Assembly: GCF_001687625.2 (NCBI RefSeq)
Contig: NZ_CP016538.2
Coordinates: forward strand, 2,634,501-2,698,500
Source: Planococcus maritimus
Lineage (GTDB): Bacteria > Bacillota > Bacilli > Bacillales_A > Planococcaceae
Length of the DNA: 64,000 nucleotides
Direction: 5' to 3'
A program made the translations under genes and the position numbers. Below, one piece after another: positions 25,923 through 35,743 of this stretch (its first letter is position 1; the number at the start of each line of letters is the position of its first letter). Under the pieces are notes generated by a model. That model did not search any database. It saw only the letters and a list, made by a program, of their open reading frames with translations, and was not told the origin of the DNA.

Positions 25923-26429
25923 TTACGCAAGCTTTAATTGTGCCAGTTCATCGAGAAAGCGGTAGGCTTCTTCGATTTCAGTTTCGGTGAAGTTCAGTTT
26001 GCCTTTTACACTATGCAATTTGGCGATCTGTTCTTCACGCTCGAGATGGTCAAAATACAGAAGAGTCGAAGCCAGTTCAAGAAAGCGTGCGCTTTTGGCA
26101 TTGAGCAAAGCGGCGGCTTCAGGGTTTTTCGGGATCGATGCCGCAACGGCTTGTCGGAATTCCATGCCTTCTTCCGTGACCGCGTATTTATATTGAACAT
26201 AGGAACCTTTGTCTTCCAATGCTTCTGAAATAAAGCCCATATCGCATAATTCCTCAATGCGCGCCGTCAATTCTTCCGAATAGGGCCCGTAGATATGAAA
26301 TTCATATTTCTCTCTGAACGGGACATTGAGCTTTTTCATAATATAGACCATTTTCTGCAGTTTCTTTCGGCCGGTTACTCCTTCGGCCGTCGCGATAAAA
26401 TCAACGATTCTTGCATGTTCTTGGAGCAA
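25923..26429 (-). CDS. ywgA: YwgA family protein
   Basis: The 168-residue conserved protein starts MLQEHARIVDFIATAEGVTG and contains GRKKLQKMVYIMKKL and YGPYSEEL, features of the YwgA family. These recall the fold of proteins annotated near type II toxin-antitoxin SocA-like domains, though no function is established. It abuts the HD-domain gene ywfO with no gap, so the two are cotranscribed, as in Bacillus subtilis. Confidence 0.85.
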   Translation of the reverse strand: MLQEHARIVDFIATAEGVTGRKKLQKMVYIMKKLNVPFREKYEFHIYGPYSEELTARIEELCDMGFISEALEDKGSYVQYKYAVTEEGMEFRQAVAASIPKNPEAAALLNAKSARFLELASTLLYFDHLEREEQIAKLHSVKGKLNFTETEIEEAYRFLDELAQLKLA

Positions 26430-27734
26430 CTAAACCCCTCCTTCTCTGAGCATCTCCAGGATTTGCTGCTTAATGGCTTTTTTCTTGCCATCGATAAGCA
26501 ATTCCGCTGGAAAATATAATTTATAATCGGTTCGGCGTTTGCCAGATATGGCGTCTACAATCTGGGATAACCTGGATAGTTCTTTAATGTCGCCGTTTGG
26601 CATCAATAATTGGATCGGCAGGCGTTCTTCCTCTTCCCCCGGGCGATAGAAATCATAAGGCAAATCGGAAGTGGAGTCATCGATTAAATAATATTCAGGA
26701 TCGATGCCCGCTTTTTTGAACAACGCTGATAGTTCCCCGAGTTTCTTATAGTCCGTGCCGGGATCGAAATCGACGTATTGGAACAGGCGGCGGTTGACGA
26801 AACGCTCGCACAAATCGGCGAGGATCGGGTCGCGCTCATTGATCCAAAGCTGGAAATAAGTCATCAAGACCCCTTCATCGAGCGCCAAATAATCGGCTAG
26901 CGTAAAGCTGCGGTCGAAAAAGGCCAGGAAATGGGTCGGCGGCTGCTGGAATTCATAGCCGTTTTCGCTCAATTCCTTTGCCCGTTGCAAGATTTTCCGC
27001 AAAATGACTTCTGCACTTCTTGCAACTGGATGGAAATACACTTGCCAGTACATCTGGTAGCGGCTCATGATATAGTCTTCGACCGCGTGCATGCCGCTCG
27101 ACTTGATGACGACTTGGTCATCTAATGGCCGCATGACCCGCAGGATGCGCTCCATATCAAAATGACCATAGGAAACACCCGTATAATAGGCATCGCGCTG
27201 CAAATAATCCATCCGGTCAGCGTCGATCTGGCTGGAAATGAGCGAGACGACTTGTTTATTGGAATAGGTTTTGGCAATGACTTCTGCAACATCTGCAGGA
27301 AAATCAGGCGCAACTTTTTGCAAGATGCTGTTCACTTCCGTATCACCGGTCAAGATGGCACGCGTGAATTCTTCATGATCCACATCAAATACTTTTTCAA
27401 ATGAATGTGAAAACGGGCCATGCCCGAGGTCGTGAAGAAGTGCGGCACACAACACCGTCAAACGCTCGCCTTCATCCCATTCCGGGCGGCCGTGAAACAC
27501 ATCGTCCGAAATGCGCCGGACGATTTCATAGACGCCAAGCGAATGGTTAAACCGGCTATGCTCTGCGCCGTGAAAAACGAGGTAGGATGTCCCGAGTTGT
27601 TTGATACGGCGCAAGCGTTGGAACTCTTTTGAATTGACGAGGTCCCAAATCACTTGGTCGCGTACGTGGATATACCGGTGAACCGGATCTTTGAACACTT
27701 TTTCTTCAGCTAATTTCTGTGTGGCGTAGCTCAC
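26430..27734 (-). CDS. ywfO: HD-domain phosphohydrolase YwfO (dGTPase-like)
   Basis: This 434-residue protein has an HD metal site: His64 (RFNHSLGV), His101-Asp102 (LLHDLGHGPFSH) and a later Asp in QIDADRMDYLQRDA. It resembles deoxynucleoside triphosphate triphosphohydrolases; the Bacillus homologue is annotated so, with unsettled physiology. The start is a GTG, supported by GAGGAGG seven bases upstream and no better ATG. It is first of the ywfO-ywgA pair. Confidence 0.88.
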   Translation of the reverse strand: MSYATQKLAEEKVFKDPVHRYIHVRDQVIWDLVNSKEFQRLRRIKQLGTSYLVFHGAEHSRFNHSLGVYEIVRRISDDVFHGRPEWDEGERLTVLCAALLHDLGHGPFSHSFEKVFDVDHEEFTRAILTGDTEVNSILQKVAPDFPADVAEVIAKTYSNKQVVSLISSQIDADRMDYLQRDAYYTGVSYGHFDMERILRVMRPLDDQVVIKSSGMHAVEDYIMSRYQMYWQVYFHPVARSAEVILRKILQRAKELSENGYEFQQPPTHFLAFFDRSFTLADYLALDEGVLMTYFQLWINERDPILADLCERFVNRRLFQYVDFDPGTDYKKLGELSALFKKAGIDPEYYLIDDSTSDLPYDFYRPGEEEERLPIQLLMPNGDIKELSRLSQIVDAISGKRRTDYKLYFPAELLIDGKKKAIKQQILEMLREGGV

Positions 27735-27782
27735 GGGCGCTCCTCCTCGAATCGTACTGGTTATTTTACACGAATCATGCGC

Positions 27783-28604
27783 TCATTCAAGCGTCCATTC
27801 GAGCATTTTTTCATTGCGGTCAAGTACCCGTTTTAAATAAAACGAATACAATTCAAATTCCTCTTCTTGAAGCGGCATTGGGTTCGGCGAGCCGAGAAGT
27901 GCATTTAAATCGACTACCACTTCAGGCACCGTGATGTCACGGCCAAGCAATTCGCTAAGCGAGGCCATTACTTCCGGCTGGATTTCGGGGTAACTGAATT
28001 TTGTTTCTTCGCCCCCTCTGCCCGCTTCGTAAAATTCGCGAATCACTTCCGCCCGTTCCGCGCCGCTTCCTTCGATGCACAAATACACTTGCACCGCTAT
28101 ACCGCGGCGAATGCGCCGCTGGGAAATGCCGGCAAATTTCTTGCCGCCGATGCTTAAATCGTAGCTGCCCGGGCAGTAGGAACCGACGATTTCGTAGGCA
28201 TCGATTGTCGCTTCCGGAAACAAAGCCTCCACCAGTTCGACCATGATATCGTAGCCTTGCGGAATATCGATGGCACCTTCTTTTTCCGATAGAACGACGG
28301 AAATATTCAAGACGCCGGAATCGAGCACCACGGCAAGGCCGCCGGAATTCCGGACGATTCCCTGATAGCCGTTGTCTTCTAGTACTGCCATCGCTTTATC
28401 GATATGGGGCAAGCGATGGTCTTGGATGCCAAGTACGACCGTGTCATCGTGCACCCAGGTTCTGACAGTCGCCGGACTTTTCTGGGAACCAACCAGTTCA
28501 CAAAGCGTGTCGTCGGCTGCGAACGATTCGAGCGCAGAACGGTTGCGCGCGCTCAAGGACTGGTCCCAAAAGCGCCATTTTTTATCTTCCATAAATAAAG
28601 CCAT
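27783..28604 (-). CDS. lipL: Octanoyl-[GcvH]:protein N-octanoyltransferase LipL
   Basis: The 273-residue member of the biotin/lipoate protein ligase fold has [13 protein letters not shown] (substrate-binding loop), the catalytic cysteine in [10 protein letters not shown] (Cys144) and the conserved lysine pair in IGGKKFAG. LipL moves the octanoyl group from GcvH to E2 subunits of oxo-acid dehydrogenases, the Bacillus-type lipoylation route. The ATG at 28604 follows AGAGGAG; the longer frame overlaps the divergent hemQ promoter and is unlikely. Confidence 0.9.
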   Translation of the reverse strand: MALFMEDKKWRFWDQSLSARNRSALESFAADDTLCELVGSQKSPATVRTWVHDDTVVLGIQDHRLPHIDKAMAVLEDNGYQGIVRNSGGLAVVLDSGVLNISVVLSEKEGAIDIPQGYDIMVELVEALFPEATIDAYEIVGSYCPGSYDLSIGGKKFAGISQRRIRRGIAVQVYLCIEGSGAERAEVIREFYEAGRGGEETKFSYPEIQPEVMASLSELLGRDITVPEVVVDLNALLGSPNPMPLQEEEFELYSFYLKRVLDRNEKMLEWTLE

Positions 28605-28774
28605 GCTGTCATTCTCCTCTTTTTGATTCACTCTTCTCAGTTTACCCTTTTCAATGCGGGCTGAAAAGGCGCTGCGCCCATGGCAAATTCGTGACAGGCC
28701 GCATTCGAATAGGAACTTCGCTTGCGCGTGTGATAAACTGGGAAAGAGATTTATATAAAAGGAGTGTTCTACTG

Positions 28775-29524
28775 ATGAATGAAGCAGCAATCACATTAGA
28801 CGGCTGGTACGTGCTCCACGATTTCCGTTCGATGGACTGGGTCGCGTGGAAAATGCTCGACGACGAAGAGCGCCAATTCGCAATCGACGAGTTCAACAAT
28901 TTCATGGAAAAAGTTAACCAAGCTGATGACAATAAAACCGGTGCCCACGCCCTTTATTCCATCATCGGGCAAAAAGCAGATCTTATGCTTATGCTCTTGC
29001 GCGAAACGATGGATGAATTGCGCGAGCTCGAAACCGAATACAATAAATTGACTTTGATCGCTTATACAGTACCGACGTATTCTTACGTATCCGTTGTGGA
29101 ATTGTCGAACTACCTGTCAGGCGACAGCGATGAAGACCCTTACCAAAACCCGCATGTCCGTTCGCGTCTGTACCCTGAGCTGCAACGCTCCCAGTACATC
29201 TGCTTCTATCCAATGGACAAGCGTCGCGAAGGCAACGACAACTGGTACATGTTGCCGATGCAAGAGCGCAAAGATTTGATGCTGTCTCACGGCAAGATCG
29301 GTCGCAGCTATGCTGGTAAGGTCAAACAAATCATTTCCGGCTCTGTCGGATTCGATGATTACGAATGGGGCGTCACGCTTTTCGCGGAAGACGTTCTCCA
29401 GTTCAAGAAACTCGTCTATGAAATGCGTTTCGATGAAGTTTCCGCTCGCTACGGCGAATTTGGTTCATTCTACGTCGGCACGATTCTCGACAAAGAAAAA
29501 ACCGTGAAATTCCTCGAAGTATAA
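28775..29524 (+). CDS. hemQ: Coproheme decarboxylase HemQ (ChdC)
   Basis: The 249-residue chlorite-dismutase-fold protein carries the family regions [22 protein letters not shown] (with the radical-forming tyrosine) and [11 protein letters not shown] with the heme-ligating histidine. It converts coproheme to heme b in the coproporphyrin-dependent route of Gram-positive bacteria. The ATG at 28775 follows AAAGGAG; upstream in-frame codons belong to the promoter region shared with divergent lipL. Confidence 0.94.
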   Translation: MNEAAITLDGWYVLHDFRSMDWVAWKMLDDEERQFAIDEFNNFMEKVNQADDNKTGAHALYSIIGQKADLMLMLLRETMDELRELETEYNKLTLIAYTVPTYSYVSVVELSNYLSGDSDEDPYQNPHVRSRLYPELQRSQYICFYPMDKRREGNDNWYMLPMQERKDLMLSHGKIGRSYAGKVKQIISGSVGFDDYEWGVTLFAEDVLQFKKLVYEMRFDEVSARYGEFGSFYVGTILDKEKTVKFLEV

Positions 29525-29533
29525 ATTTCTGAT

Positions 29534-29571
29534 AAACGCCGCCTCCTTTCATCAGGAAGCGGCGTTTTTTT
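29534..29571 (+). terminator. Terminator of hemQ
   Basis: The stem AAACGCCGC/GCGGCGTTT encloses a partly paired loop and is followed by TTTTTTT; it begins 10 bases after the hemQ stop. Confidence 0.9.
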
Positions 29572-29633
29572 CGTCTTCACTGATAGTTGGCGGCGCAATC
29601 ATCGAAGAAGTACCAGATTCAGCGAAACAACAT

Positions 29634-29668
29634 AAAAAAGTTGCCTGCGTGTGCCGGCAACTTTTTTT
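29634..29668. terminator. Terminator of the acyltransferase gene, possibly bidirectional
   Basis: AAAAAAGTTGCC and GGCAACTTTTTT pair across a short loop, with A-rich and T-rich flanks on the two strands. It lies 8 bases beyond the stop of the minus-strand acyltransferase and also faces hemQ. Confidence 0.85.
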
Positions 29669-29675
29669 ATGTCAT

Positions 29676-30767
29676 TTACGCTTCCTTTAACTCTTTGTTC
29701 TCGTTCTTTGCAGCGGGCTTGACCGTTTTGACAGAAGGAACGGTCAAGATAACGCGGCCAAATGGCAGTTTCTGTACCAGCAAAATGATGCCAATCGTAA
29801 TGGCCATGACCACTACGTACCATAATGGAAACAGGGATAGCCGCCATACACCCTCAGGCATATTGCGCTGCAGCATATTGATGACAAATGGGTGGATCAA
29901 ATAGATTCCCATAGACATCGCGCCTAGCTTCGAAGCGACTGTATGGAGCAGTGGATTTCGCCCGACCTTCTCGGCAATCGCCATGATAAACAAAATGAGG
30001 ATCGGCAAATTGATGATGTTGGATACGCGGTTGGATCCTATGTAACGTCCCCATTCGTATTCAACTGCCGCAAAGTAAAGGATTAGCAGCACCCCAACAA
30101 ACAAACCGACTCTCCATTTATACGCCCATTGCTTCGCCGTTTCCCAGTTGTAGGCGAGAAATCCGCCAAAGATGAAGAAGAAAATCCACTTCGGCAAAAA
30201 GGCTCGCTGCTCGACGATTCTGGCAAGCAGTCCGTCAAATTGCGAAGGATCCATGTATTTCATTGCATAAACGTGAATGGCAGCAGATACCACCAAGGCA
30301 ATCATCCAAGCCGCTTTGCTTCTGATCAATTGCAGCAAAGGGAAAATCAAATAGAACTGCAAAACGATAGAGATGAAATAAAGGTGGGAATACGTTTCTC
30401 CGAACGCTACCTCAAACAAAAATCGTTTGATTCCCGAGTCCAACGGGTTGGCCCCAAAGACGATCCATAAATAAAACAAGTAAAACGCGGTCCAGAACAA
30501 GAACGGAATGACGATTTTCTGCAGGCGCGACGAGAAAAAGCGCTGAAAGAAAAATCCCTTATTCCTCACTTGCAAGAACAATAACAGTCCGCTGACAATG
30601 GCGAAAATCGGTGTCCCGAAACGGCTTGCCTGGTTGAGGAATAAAATAACATCCTGCCAATCGCCATGCTGAACATAATATAATGCGGAGACATGAACGA
30701 GCACGACCATCAAACAGCCTACTGCCCTCATGACATGTATATCAAAAATATGTGCTTGCTGTTTCAT
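29676..30767 (-). CDS. Acyltransferase family 3 membrane protein
   Basis: The 363-residue protein has about ten membrane segments and the acyltransferase-3 opening DIHVMRAVGCLMVVLVHVSA, whose arginine and histidine are conserved for acyl transfer. The family O-acetylates or O-acylates extracellular polysaccharides or cell-wall glycans. It lacks the extracellular SGNH hydrolase domain seen in OatA, so a glycan-modifying role for a surface polymer or exported metabolite is only a guess. It is monocistronic with its own terminator. Confidence 0.85.
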   Translation of the reverse strand: MKQQAHIFDIHVMRAVGCLMVVLVHVSALYYVQHGDWQDVILFLNQASRFGTPIFAIVSGLLLFLQVRNKGFFFQRFFSSRLQKIVIPFLFWTAFYLFYLWIVFGANPLDSGIKRFLFEVAFGETYSHLYFISIVLQFYLIFPLLQLIRSKAAWMIALVVSAAIHVYAMKYMDPSQFDGLLARIVEQRAFLPKWIFFFIFGGFLAYNWETAKQWAYKWRVGLFVGVLLILYFAAVEYEWGRYIGSNRVSNIINLPILILFIMAIAEKVGRNPLLHTVASKLGAMSMGIYLIHPFVINMLQRNMPEGVWRLSLFPLWYVVVMAITIGIILLVQKLPFGRVILTVPSVKTVKPAAKNENKELKEA

Positions 30768-30906
30768 ATACCTACATCCTTATCCGTTGATAAACCCTCA
30801 TTCATTGTATGTCTACCTGCAATAGAGATACAACATATTTACAGAAACTTAACGTAATCCAGTAATATTTCCATTCTTCTGATCAATGGCAATGTTTCGT
30901 CAGACA

Positions 30907-30944
30907 CATAAAAAAACAGCCTGCACACGCTGTGCAGGCTGTTT
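30907..30944 (-). terminator. Terminator of the ung-ywdI-ywdK genes
   Basis: On the minus strand AAACAGCCTGCACA/TGTGCAGGCTGTTT forms a perfect 14-bp stem with a three-base loop followed by TTTATG, 12 bases after the ywdK stop. Confidence 0.9.
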
Positions 30945-30955
30945 CTTGTCACTCA

Positions 30956-31333
30956 TTATAAAGCTTTTGCTGCGGCAACCATCAACATGACCCATCCTGC
31001 GATGAATGCGACGCCTCCGATTGGCGTGATCGCCCCAAGTACACTGATGCCCGTTAAACTTAGAACATACAAGCTGCCTGAGAAAATCACGATTCCCGCA
31101 AGCATCAAGTACCCTGCCCAACTGAGTGAGCTGAGCGGCCCGATGAGCGCGGAACTCATCAATATGGCGACGGCGATCAATCCGATCGAGTGGAACATTT
31201 GGTATTGCACGGCGGTCTGCCATGTATCCAAGTATTTATCCGCTACGCGGCCTTCGAGCAAATGTGCCCCGAATGCCCCGAAAGCGACGGCAAGCAACCC
31301 ATTGACCGCTCCTGCTATCAAGAAAAATTTCAT
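30956..31333 (-). CDS. ywdK: DUF423 family membrane protein YwdK
   Basis: The 125-residue protein has four hydrophobic helices and the family stretch FGAFGAHLLEGR followed by WQTAVQYQMFHSIGL. The family is widespread and uncharacterised. It is the last gene of a minus-strand run ung-ywdI-ywdK, matching Bacillus subtilis order, and is followed by a strong terminator. Confidence 0.88.
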   Translation of the reverse strand: MKFFLIAGAVNGLLAVAFGAFGAHLLEGRVADKYLDTWQTAVQYQMFHSIGLIAVAILMSSALIGPLSSLSWAGYLMLAGIVIFSGSLYVLSLTGISVLGAITPIGGVAFIAGWVMLMVAAAKAL

Positions 31334-31353
31334 TGGTTTCGTCCTCTTTCCAT

Positions 31354-31620
31354 TTAAAATTCAAACAGCGAATCGCCGTTCGCTCCTTCTTCTTGCATTC
31401 TTTCAGCCGTAGGAACAGTCTGCGGCCGGTTCACCGTTTCCGTTGAAGCAAGCGGCATAGCACGAGGTTTTTTAGGTGCTTGCATACCGTCTTCAAGAAG
31501 CAGGTCGCATAAAGCCCGGATCGCAGCCAGCGATTCCCGAATTTTTTCAGGTTCGCCTTGCCGTGCACGGGCCGTGTGCTTATCGATTTCATCTAAAATA
31601 CGTGTCGTTTCGATGCCCAT
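31354..31620 (-). CDS. ywdI: YwdI family protein
   Basis: This small 88-residue protein has an N-terminal helical part (GIETTRILDEIDKHTARAR, then IRESLAAIRALCDLLLE) and a disordered C-terminus. It sits between ung and ywdK exactly where Bacillus subtilis ywdI lies. Function is unknown. There is a 20-base gap to ywdK and a 59-base gap from ung. Confidence 0.8.
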   Translation of the reverse strand: MGIETTRILDEIDKHTARARQGEPEKIRESLAAIRALCDLLLEDGMQAPKKPRAMPLASTETVNRPQTVPTAERMQEEGANGDSLFEF

Positions 31621-31679
31621 GAATCATGGCCCCTCTCGCTGTTAGTCCCATTCAGTTTAACACGCGCCTGCCGGATTCG

Positions 31680-32354
31680 TCAGTCCAGGCAGAAGTCGAT
31701 CGGTGCCTCTCCACGCGATTGTAACAGCTTGTTCACTTTTGAGAATGGCTTGCTGCCGAAAAAGCCGCGATGCGCACTGAGCGGGCTCGGGTGTGGTGCT
31801 TCAATAATGGCATGGCGTTCGGTATCGATCAGGCGTTTTTTCATCTGTGCCGGCTTGCCCCATAAAATAAATATGACGGGTTCTTCACGTGCCGACAGTT
31901 TCCGGATCACTTCGTCCGTGAATGATTCCCACCCTTTCTTCTGATGCGAATGCGCTTGACCTTGCCTAACCGTCAGAACCGTGTTCAGCATCAAGACGCC
32001 TTGATCAGCCCATTTCGTTAAGGTTCCATCCACCGGCTTAGGACAGCCGATATCACTCTCCAGCTCTTTGAAGATATTGCGCAGGCTCGGTGGATGGGCG
32101 ATACCTGGTTGGACAGAAAAGCTCAAGCCATGCGCTTGATTCGCGCCATGATAAGGGTCTTGCCCGAGAATAACGGCTTTGACATCCCGGTACGCTGTAT
32201 GTTCAAAAGCGTTCCAAATATCTTCTTTCACTGGATAAACCATTTCCTCGGCATATTCTTCTTTGAGGAATTCCCTTAATTCCTGGTAATAGCTCTTGCC
32301 AAATTCTTCTCCTAAGATTTCCTGCCAGTCATTGCTGAAAATTTGTTTAGTCAT
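31680..32354 (-). CDS. ung: Uracil-DNA glycosylase (family 1)
   Basis: The 224-residue protein has the water-activating motif GQDPYHG (Asp66), the uracil-binding region GLSFSV, and the minor-groove loop [10 protein letters not shown]. It removes uracil from DNA to start base excision repair. The ATG at 32354 was preferred to the one 9 bases upstream because GGAGG then has about ten bases of spacing. Confidence 0.96.
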   Translation of the reverse strand: MTKQIFSNDWQEILGEEFGKSYYQELREFLKEEYAEEMVYPVKEDIWNAFEHTAYRDVKAVILGQDPYHGANQAHGLSFSVQPGIAHPPSLRNIFKELESDIGCPKPVDGTLTKWADQGVLMLNTVLTVRQGQAHSHQKKGWESFTDEVIRKLSAREEPVIFILWGKPAQMKKRLIDTERHAIIEAPHPSPLSAHRGFFGSKPFSKVNKLLQSRGEAPIDFCLD

Positions 32355-32478
32355 GATATTCATTCCTCCAATAAACGGCTTTTATTTTCCATGCCATTTT
32401 TTCTTAAGTTCACTCTGGTGCAAGCGCTTCAGTTCGCCACTGTTGCGTGTTACGATGGGAAAAAGGGGCTGAACACAT

Positions 32479-32733
32479 ATGGCGGATTGGCGGCAAAAAG
32501 TTTCCGATATTTCCAAAACGAAAGGCGATAGTGCACCCGAAAGCGCAAAACGCGCCGGCATGGGCTGCTTGATCGGCTTGATCGTGACAGCAGCCATTTT
32601 AACATTGGTGATGGCAATCGGCCTATTCACTAGCGGCCATTGGGTCATCGGGGGCTTTACCTTGTTGTTTTCTCTCGCTTCCATTGCGACAGTGCTCGCA
32701 GTGGCTTGGCCTCACAGGCCCAAACCGTTGTAA
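32479..32733 (+). CDS. Small membrane protein of unknown function
   Basis: An 84-residue protein: an N-terminal basic/charged segment of about 27 residues (ADWRQKVSDISKTKG), then two hydrophobic helices (about residues 29-50 and 56-76) separated by a short Gly/His turn, and a short basic tail. AAGGGG lies about ten bases before the ATG, and codon use resembles neighbouring genes. I do not recognise the family. It lies alone between divergent ung and pdxK and could be a membrane-anchored partner of unknown kind. Confidence 0.65.
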   Translation: MADWRQKVSDISKTKGDSAPESAKRAGMGCLIGLIVTAAILTLVMAIGLFTSGHWVIGGFTLLFSLASIATVLAVAWPHRPKPL

Positions 32734-32793
32734 ATCGCAAGGAATTTCTATAAAATTAGCTCAATGACTAAATAGCTTAAAGGAGATTGACTT

Positions 32794-33627
32794 ATGACAC
32801 TCAAAAAGACACTCACCATTGCAGGATCGGATACTTCCGGCGGCGCTGGCATCCAGGCCGACTTGAAGACGTTCCAAGAACACGGCACATATGGCATGAA
32901 CGCACTTACAGTCATTGTCACTATGGACCCGGACAACCATTGGAGCCACGGCATTCATCCGATCGCGCTCGATACACTTGATGCCCAATTGAAAACAGCT
33001 TTCTCGACTGGCATCGACTCATTGAAAACTGGCATGCTGCCGACCGTCGACATTATCGAGATGGCTGGCAAGGCGATCGAAGCATCCGGCATTACCGATG
33101 TCGTCATCGATCCGGTCATGGCATGCAAAGGCGAAAACGAAGTGCTATTCCCAGAAAACGTCGATGCAATGGTCAAATACTTGTTGCCGCACGCAAAAGT
33201 TGTCACGCCGAACTTGGTCGAAGCTGGCCAATTATCTGGACTCGGCGCGCTTCACACAGTGGAAGACTTGCAAAAAGCGGCAGAAAAGATTCATTCTCAC
33301 GGAACGAAATTTGTCGTCATCAAAGGCGGTAAGCAATTGAAACACGAAAAAGCGGCCGACCTTCTATACGACGGAGAAAAACATTACCTCTTAACAGCCG
33401 AGAAAACCGACACGACTTATAACCACGGCGCAGGCTGTACTTTCGCTGCGGCGATCACGGCGAACCTTGCAAATGGTCAATCGGTCAAAGACGCGGTCTA
33501 CAACGCTAAGATTTTTGTATCCACAGCGATTGCACACGGCTGGAAGCTGAACGAATACGTTGGCCCTGTTATGCACGGTGCTGCGAATAAATTCCACAAA
33601 GCAGAAGTCGACGTAGTCGAACTATAA
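32794..33627 (+). CDS. pdxK: Pyridoxine/pyridoxal/pyridoxamine kinase PdxK
   Basis: The 277-residue ribokinase-fold protein resembles ThiD: AGSDTSGGAGIQADLK at the N-terminus, DPVMACKG in the middle and HGAGCTFAAAI with a catalytic cysteine/anion hole near the C-terminus. Bacillus subtilis PdxK belongs to this ThiD-like group and phosphorylates B6 vitamers; the GAGCTF sequence (rather than GTGDTF of ribokinases) and location near ung support PdxK over ThiD. AAAGGAG precedes the ATG. Confidence 0.88.
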   Translation: MTLKKTLTIAGSDTSGGAGIQADLKTFQEHGTYGMNALTVIVTMDPDNHWSHGIHPIALDTLDAQLKTAFSTGIDSLKTGMLPTVDIIEMAGKAIEASGITDVVIDPVMACKGENEVLFPENVDAMVKYLLPHAKVVTPNLVEAGQLSGLGALHTVEDLQKAAEKIHSHGTKFVVIKGGKQLKHEKAADLLYDGEKHYLLTAEKTDTTYNHGAGCTFAAAITANLANGQSVKDAVYNAKIFVSTAIAHGWKLNEYVGPVMHGAANKFHKAEVDVVEL

Positions 33628-33639
33628 TTTCACAAGTAG

Positions 33640-33669
33640 AAAAGGAGGGCGCAAATGCGCCCTCCTTTT
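33640..33669 (+). terminator. Terminator of pdxK
   Basis: AAAAGGAGGGCGCA/TGCGCCCTCCTTTT is a perfect 14-bp stem with a two-base loop, 12 bases after pdxK. The A/T ends on both strands could also serve the convergent permease genes. Confidence 0.9.
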
Positions 33670-33733
33670 CGTTATGCCGTTATACGCTTGAAATCATTTA
33701 TTTGTCTTCTGGAAACTCCTTGGTTCGGCAGCC

Positions 33734-34744
33734 TCATTTAGGCTGGTTTTCATTTTTTAAGCGCACCATTTTCTCACGCAGCTGCTCTCGGTTCCACTCG
33801 ACTACCGGATCTTCTTGCGGTTGTCGGCGGACTTTCTTGATTTTAGGATTTTTCGACCGTAAATAGCCTTCCATCATCAGCGACACTGAAAAAATTGCGA
33901 GCCCGATGCATATTACAGGGGCAAGTGGCAGCCAAGGAGCGCTTTGCAAGTAGCGGAAGCTTGAACCGAACAGTCCCGCCCACTCATAAGAAATTGACAT
34001 CGGGGGATCCCCAAACATGGGGTCGTAGCTGACTTTTGTTCCGCCCAAAAACAAATCCAGCAGTCCAAGATGTGCCAGGATGATAAAGGTCTCCATAACT
34101 TGCTGGCCATACAAGACAGCGATTTTCTCGCGCATTTGCGGATAGAGATGCTTTCGGATAATCCGAAAACGTCCCGCGCCAAGGGTTTTCGCAGCAAGGA
34201 TATACTCCTTATCCCGAAGCAAAGCAGCTTCATTGGCAACCAAAACCGAGACGATTGGAACGGTTAACAGCGCCATTATGATCACCTGTACCGAAATCCG
34301 CTCCGAAAGTGTGCTCGAAAATCCATTTTCCGGCATCCACAACAACGGCGTTAACACATAAGCCGCGAACAAGGTCAGTGGAATATAATGCATCGAGTCG
34401 GCAAAACTGGACATCCATTTGCGTTGTTTATCGAAATAAGTTCCGAATAAGTATCCGATCGGCACCGCAATTGCCATCCGGACCGCCGCTACTGCTAGTG
34501 CAGCCAAGATGGTGTATTTCGCCCCGAGCATCAATTTCCCCAGTAAGTCATAGCCATATTGGTCAGTTCCCAGCGGATGCTGCCAGTTGGGGGATATGGG
34601 GGCCGCTTCCACTGCACGGCCATCTTCCATTAGGTAATGAGTTTGTGCCGGGACATCGCCCCATACCCATTCGTACACAAAACTGCCAGCGAGGAAAAAA
34701 CTCAAAATAAAGAATCCAAAAATAAAGTACGGTTGGCGCCACAT
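33734..34744 (-). CDS. Peptide-type ABC transporter permease (DppC/OppC-like), second of an orphan pair
   Basis: The 336-residue permease has an N-terminal membrane segment, an extracytoplasmic loop with HPLGTDQYGYDLLGKLM (the OppC-type G-T-D/D-x-x-G motif) and five further segments. A charged C-terminal tail of about 50 residues is rich in Lys/Arg/Glu. The EAA-type loop LAAKTLGAGRFRIIRKHLYP contacts an ATPase. It abuts the partner permease upstream, but no ATPase or binding-protein gene is adjacent, which is unusual for Dpp/Opp systems. Substrate unknown. Confidence 0.8.
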   Translation of the reverse strand: MWRQPYFIFGFFILSFFLAGSFVYEWVWGDVPAQTHYLMEDGRAVEAAPISPNWQHPLGTDQYGYDLLGKLMLGAKYTILAALAVAAVRMAIAVPIGYLFGTYFDKQRKWMSSFADSMHYIPLTLFAAYVLTPLLWMPENGFSSTLSERISVQVIIMALLTVPIVSVLVANEAALLRDKEYILAAKTLGAGRFRIIRKHLYPQMREKIAVLYGQQVMETFIILAHLGLLDLFLGGTKVSYDPMFGDPPMSISYEWAGLFGSSFRYLQSAPWLPLAPVICIGLAIFSVSLMMEGYLRSKNPKIKKVRRQPQEDPVVEWNREQLREKMVRLKNENQPK

Positions 34745-35608
34745 TTATGCCACCGCCTTGTTCTGCCGGCGTGATACGAAAAACCATTCCCCAAAGCTAT
34801 ATAAGATGAACATCGGCAAGAAAAAGCTGAAAATGGTCACCAGAAAACCGAGTGGGTGCATATTTCCTCTGAGAAATAGCATGATTCCTGGAAGATTAAA
34901 CATCAACTCGAGTACAAACAAGTTCGACAGCATGAACCACATCGTTCTCTTGGACTGAAAAAATACGCTAATGATGGCATTGCGAAACATATGGATGAGC
35001 ACGATGTAGACTTTGGAAAATCCTAGTGCGTGGGCGAGTTCTACATACATCTGGCGCTCTTCCTCTTGAAATGTCAGCATGGATAAGCGATAAAGTTGGA
35101 TGGTCGGCAAAACTGCCAGACACAATACAGGCAGCCAGTAAATGCGATCGTCCCCGGCCACAGCAATTTTTGAAATCAACACGCCGGTTTCTTTAAAGAA
35201 AAAAATAACACTGAGCTGCGCCAGCATAATAATCAATAAATCCGGGACCGATTCCAAAAAATAAAGCCTCATTTTTACCCGTTCCCGTATATTGTCAGAC
35301 AGTAACATAGTAACTATTGTGAAAGTTAATGAGGTTATAATGGCTACCAGCAAAGCCAAAAATAGAATTTCGAGTGAATACACAATATAGGCGAAAATAT
35401 TCGGGAATAGCGGCATCTCTTGCCCCGCTCGGTAATTGAGAAACGCAATTTCTCCGATGGGCCAAAGCCCTTCCAATGTCTCGCGTATCGATTCCACATA
35501 CAATCGCCATCTCCATTCGCCTTCTACCCACCCCCTGATGAGAATCGGCAAACTGCCCGCCAGGATGATCCCAGTAATGGCGATACAGAAATTAGTTAAA
35601 AACTTCAA
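34745..35608 (-). CDS. Peptide-type ABC transporter permease (DppB-like), first of an orphan pair
   Basis: This protein of about 287 residues has six membrane segments and an EAA-like loop (AHALGFSKVYIVLIHMFRNA) typical of binding-protein-dependent permeases, but is weakly conserved relative to DppB. I chose a TTG start at 35608: AGGGG lies eight bases upstream and the first membrane helix follows directly. The ATG at 35659 has no ribosome binding site and would add 17 charged residues. It forms a pair with the next gene; the required ATPases must be encoded elsewhere. Confidence 0.7.
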   Translation of the reverse strand: MKFLTNFCIAITGIILAGSLPILIRGWVEGEWRWRLYVESIRETLEGLWPIGEIAFLNYRAGQEMPLFPNIFAYIVYSLEILFLALLVAIITSLTFTIVTMLLSDNIRERVKMRLYFLESVPDLLIIMLAQLSVIFFFKETGVLISKIAVAGDDRIYWLPVLCLAVLPTIQLYRLSMLTFQEEERQMYVELAHALGFSKVYIVLIHMFRNAIISVFFQSKRTMWFMLSNLFVLELMFNLPGIMLFLRGNMHPLGFLVTIFSFFLPMFILYSFGEWFFVSRRQNKAVA

Positions 35609-35743
35609 ACCTTTCACCCCTTTTGGAAAATTCTCTCTTTTTTTAATTTTATCATCCATTTTTTCTGTTGCAAGCGTACTAATCGCATTCGGCTGCAGAG
35701 TTCCTTATACTATTAGAATACCGATTTAATTAGGAGGAACACC

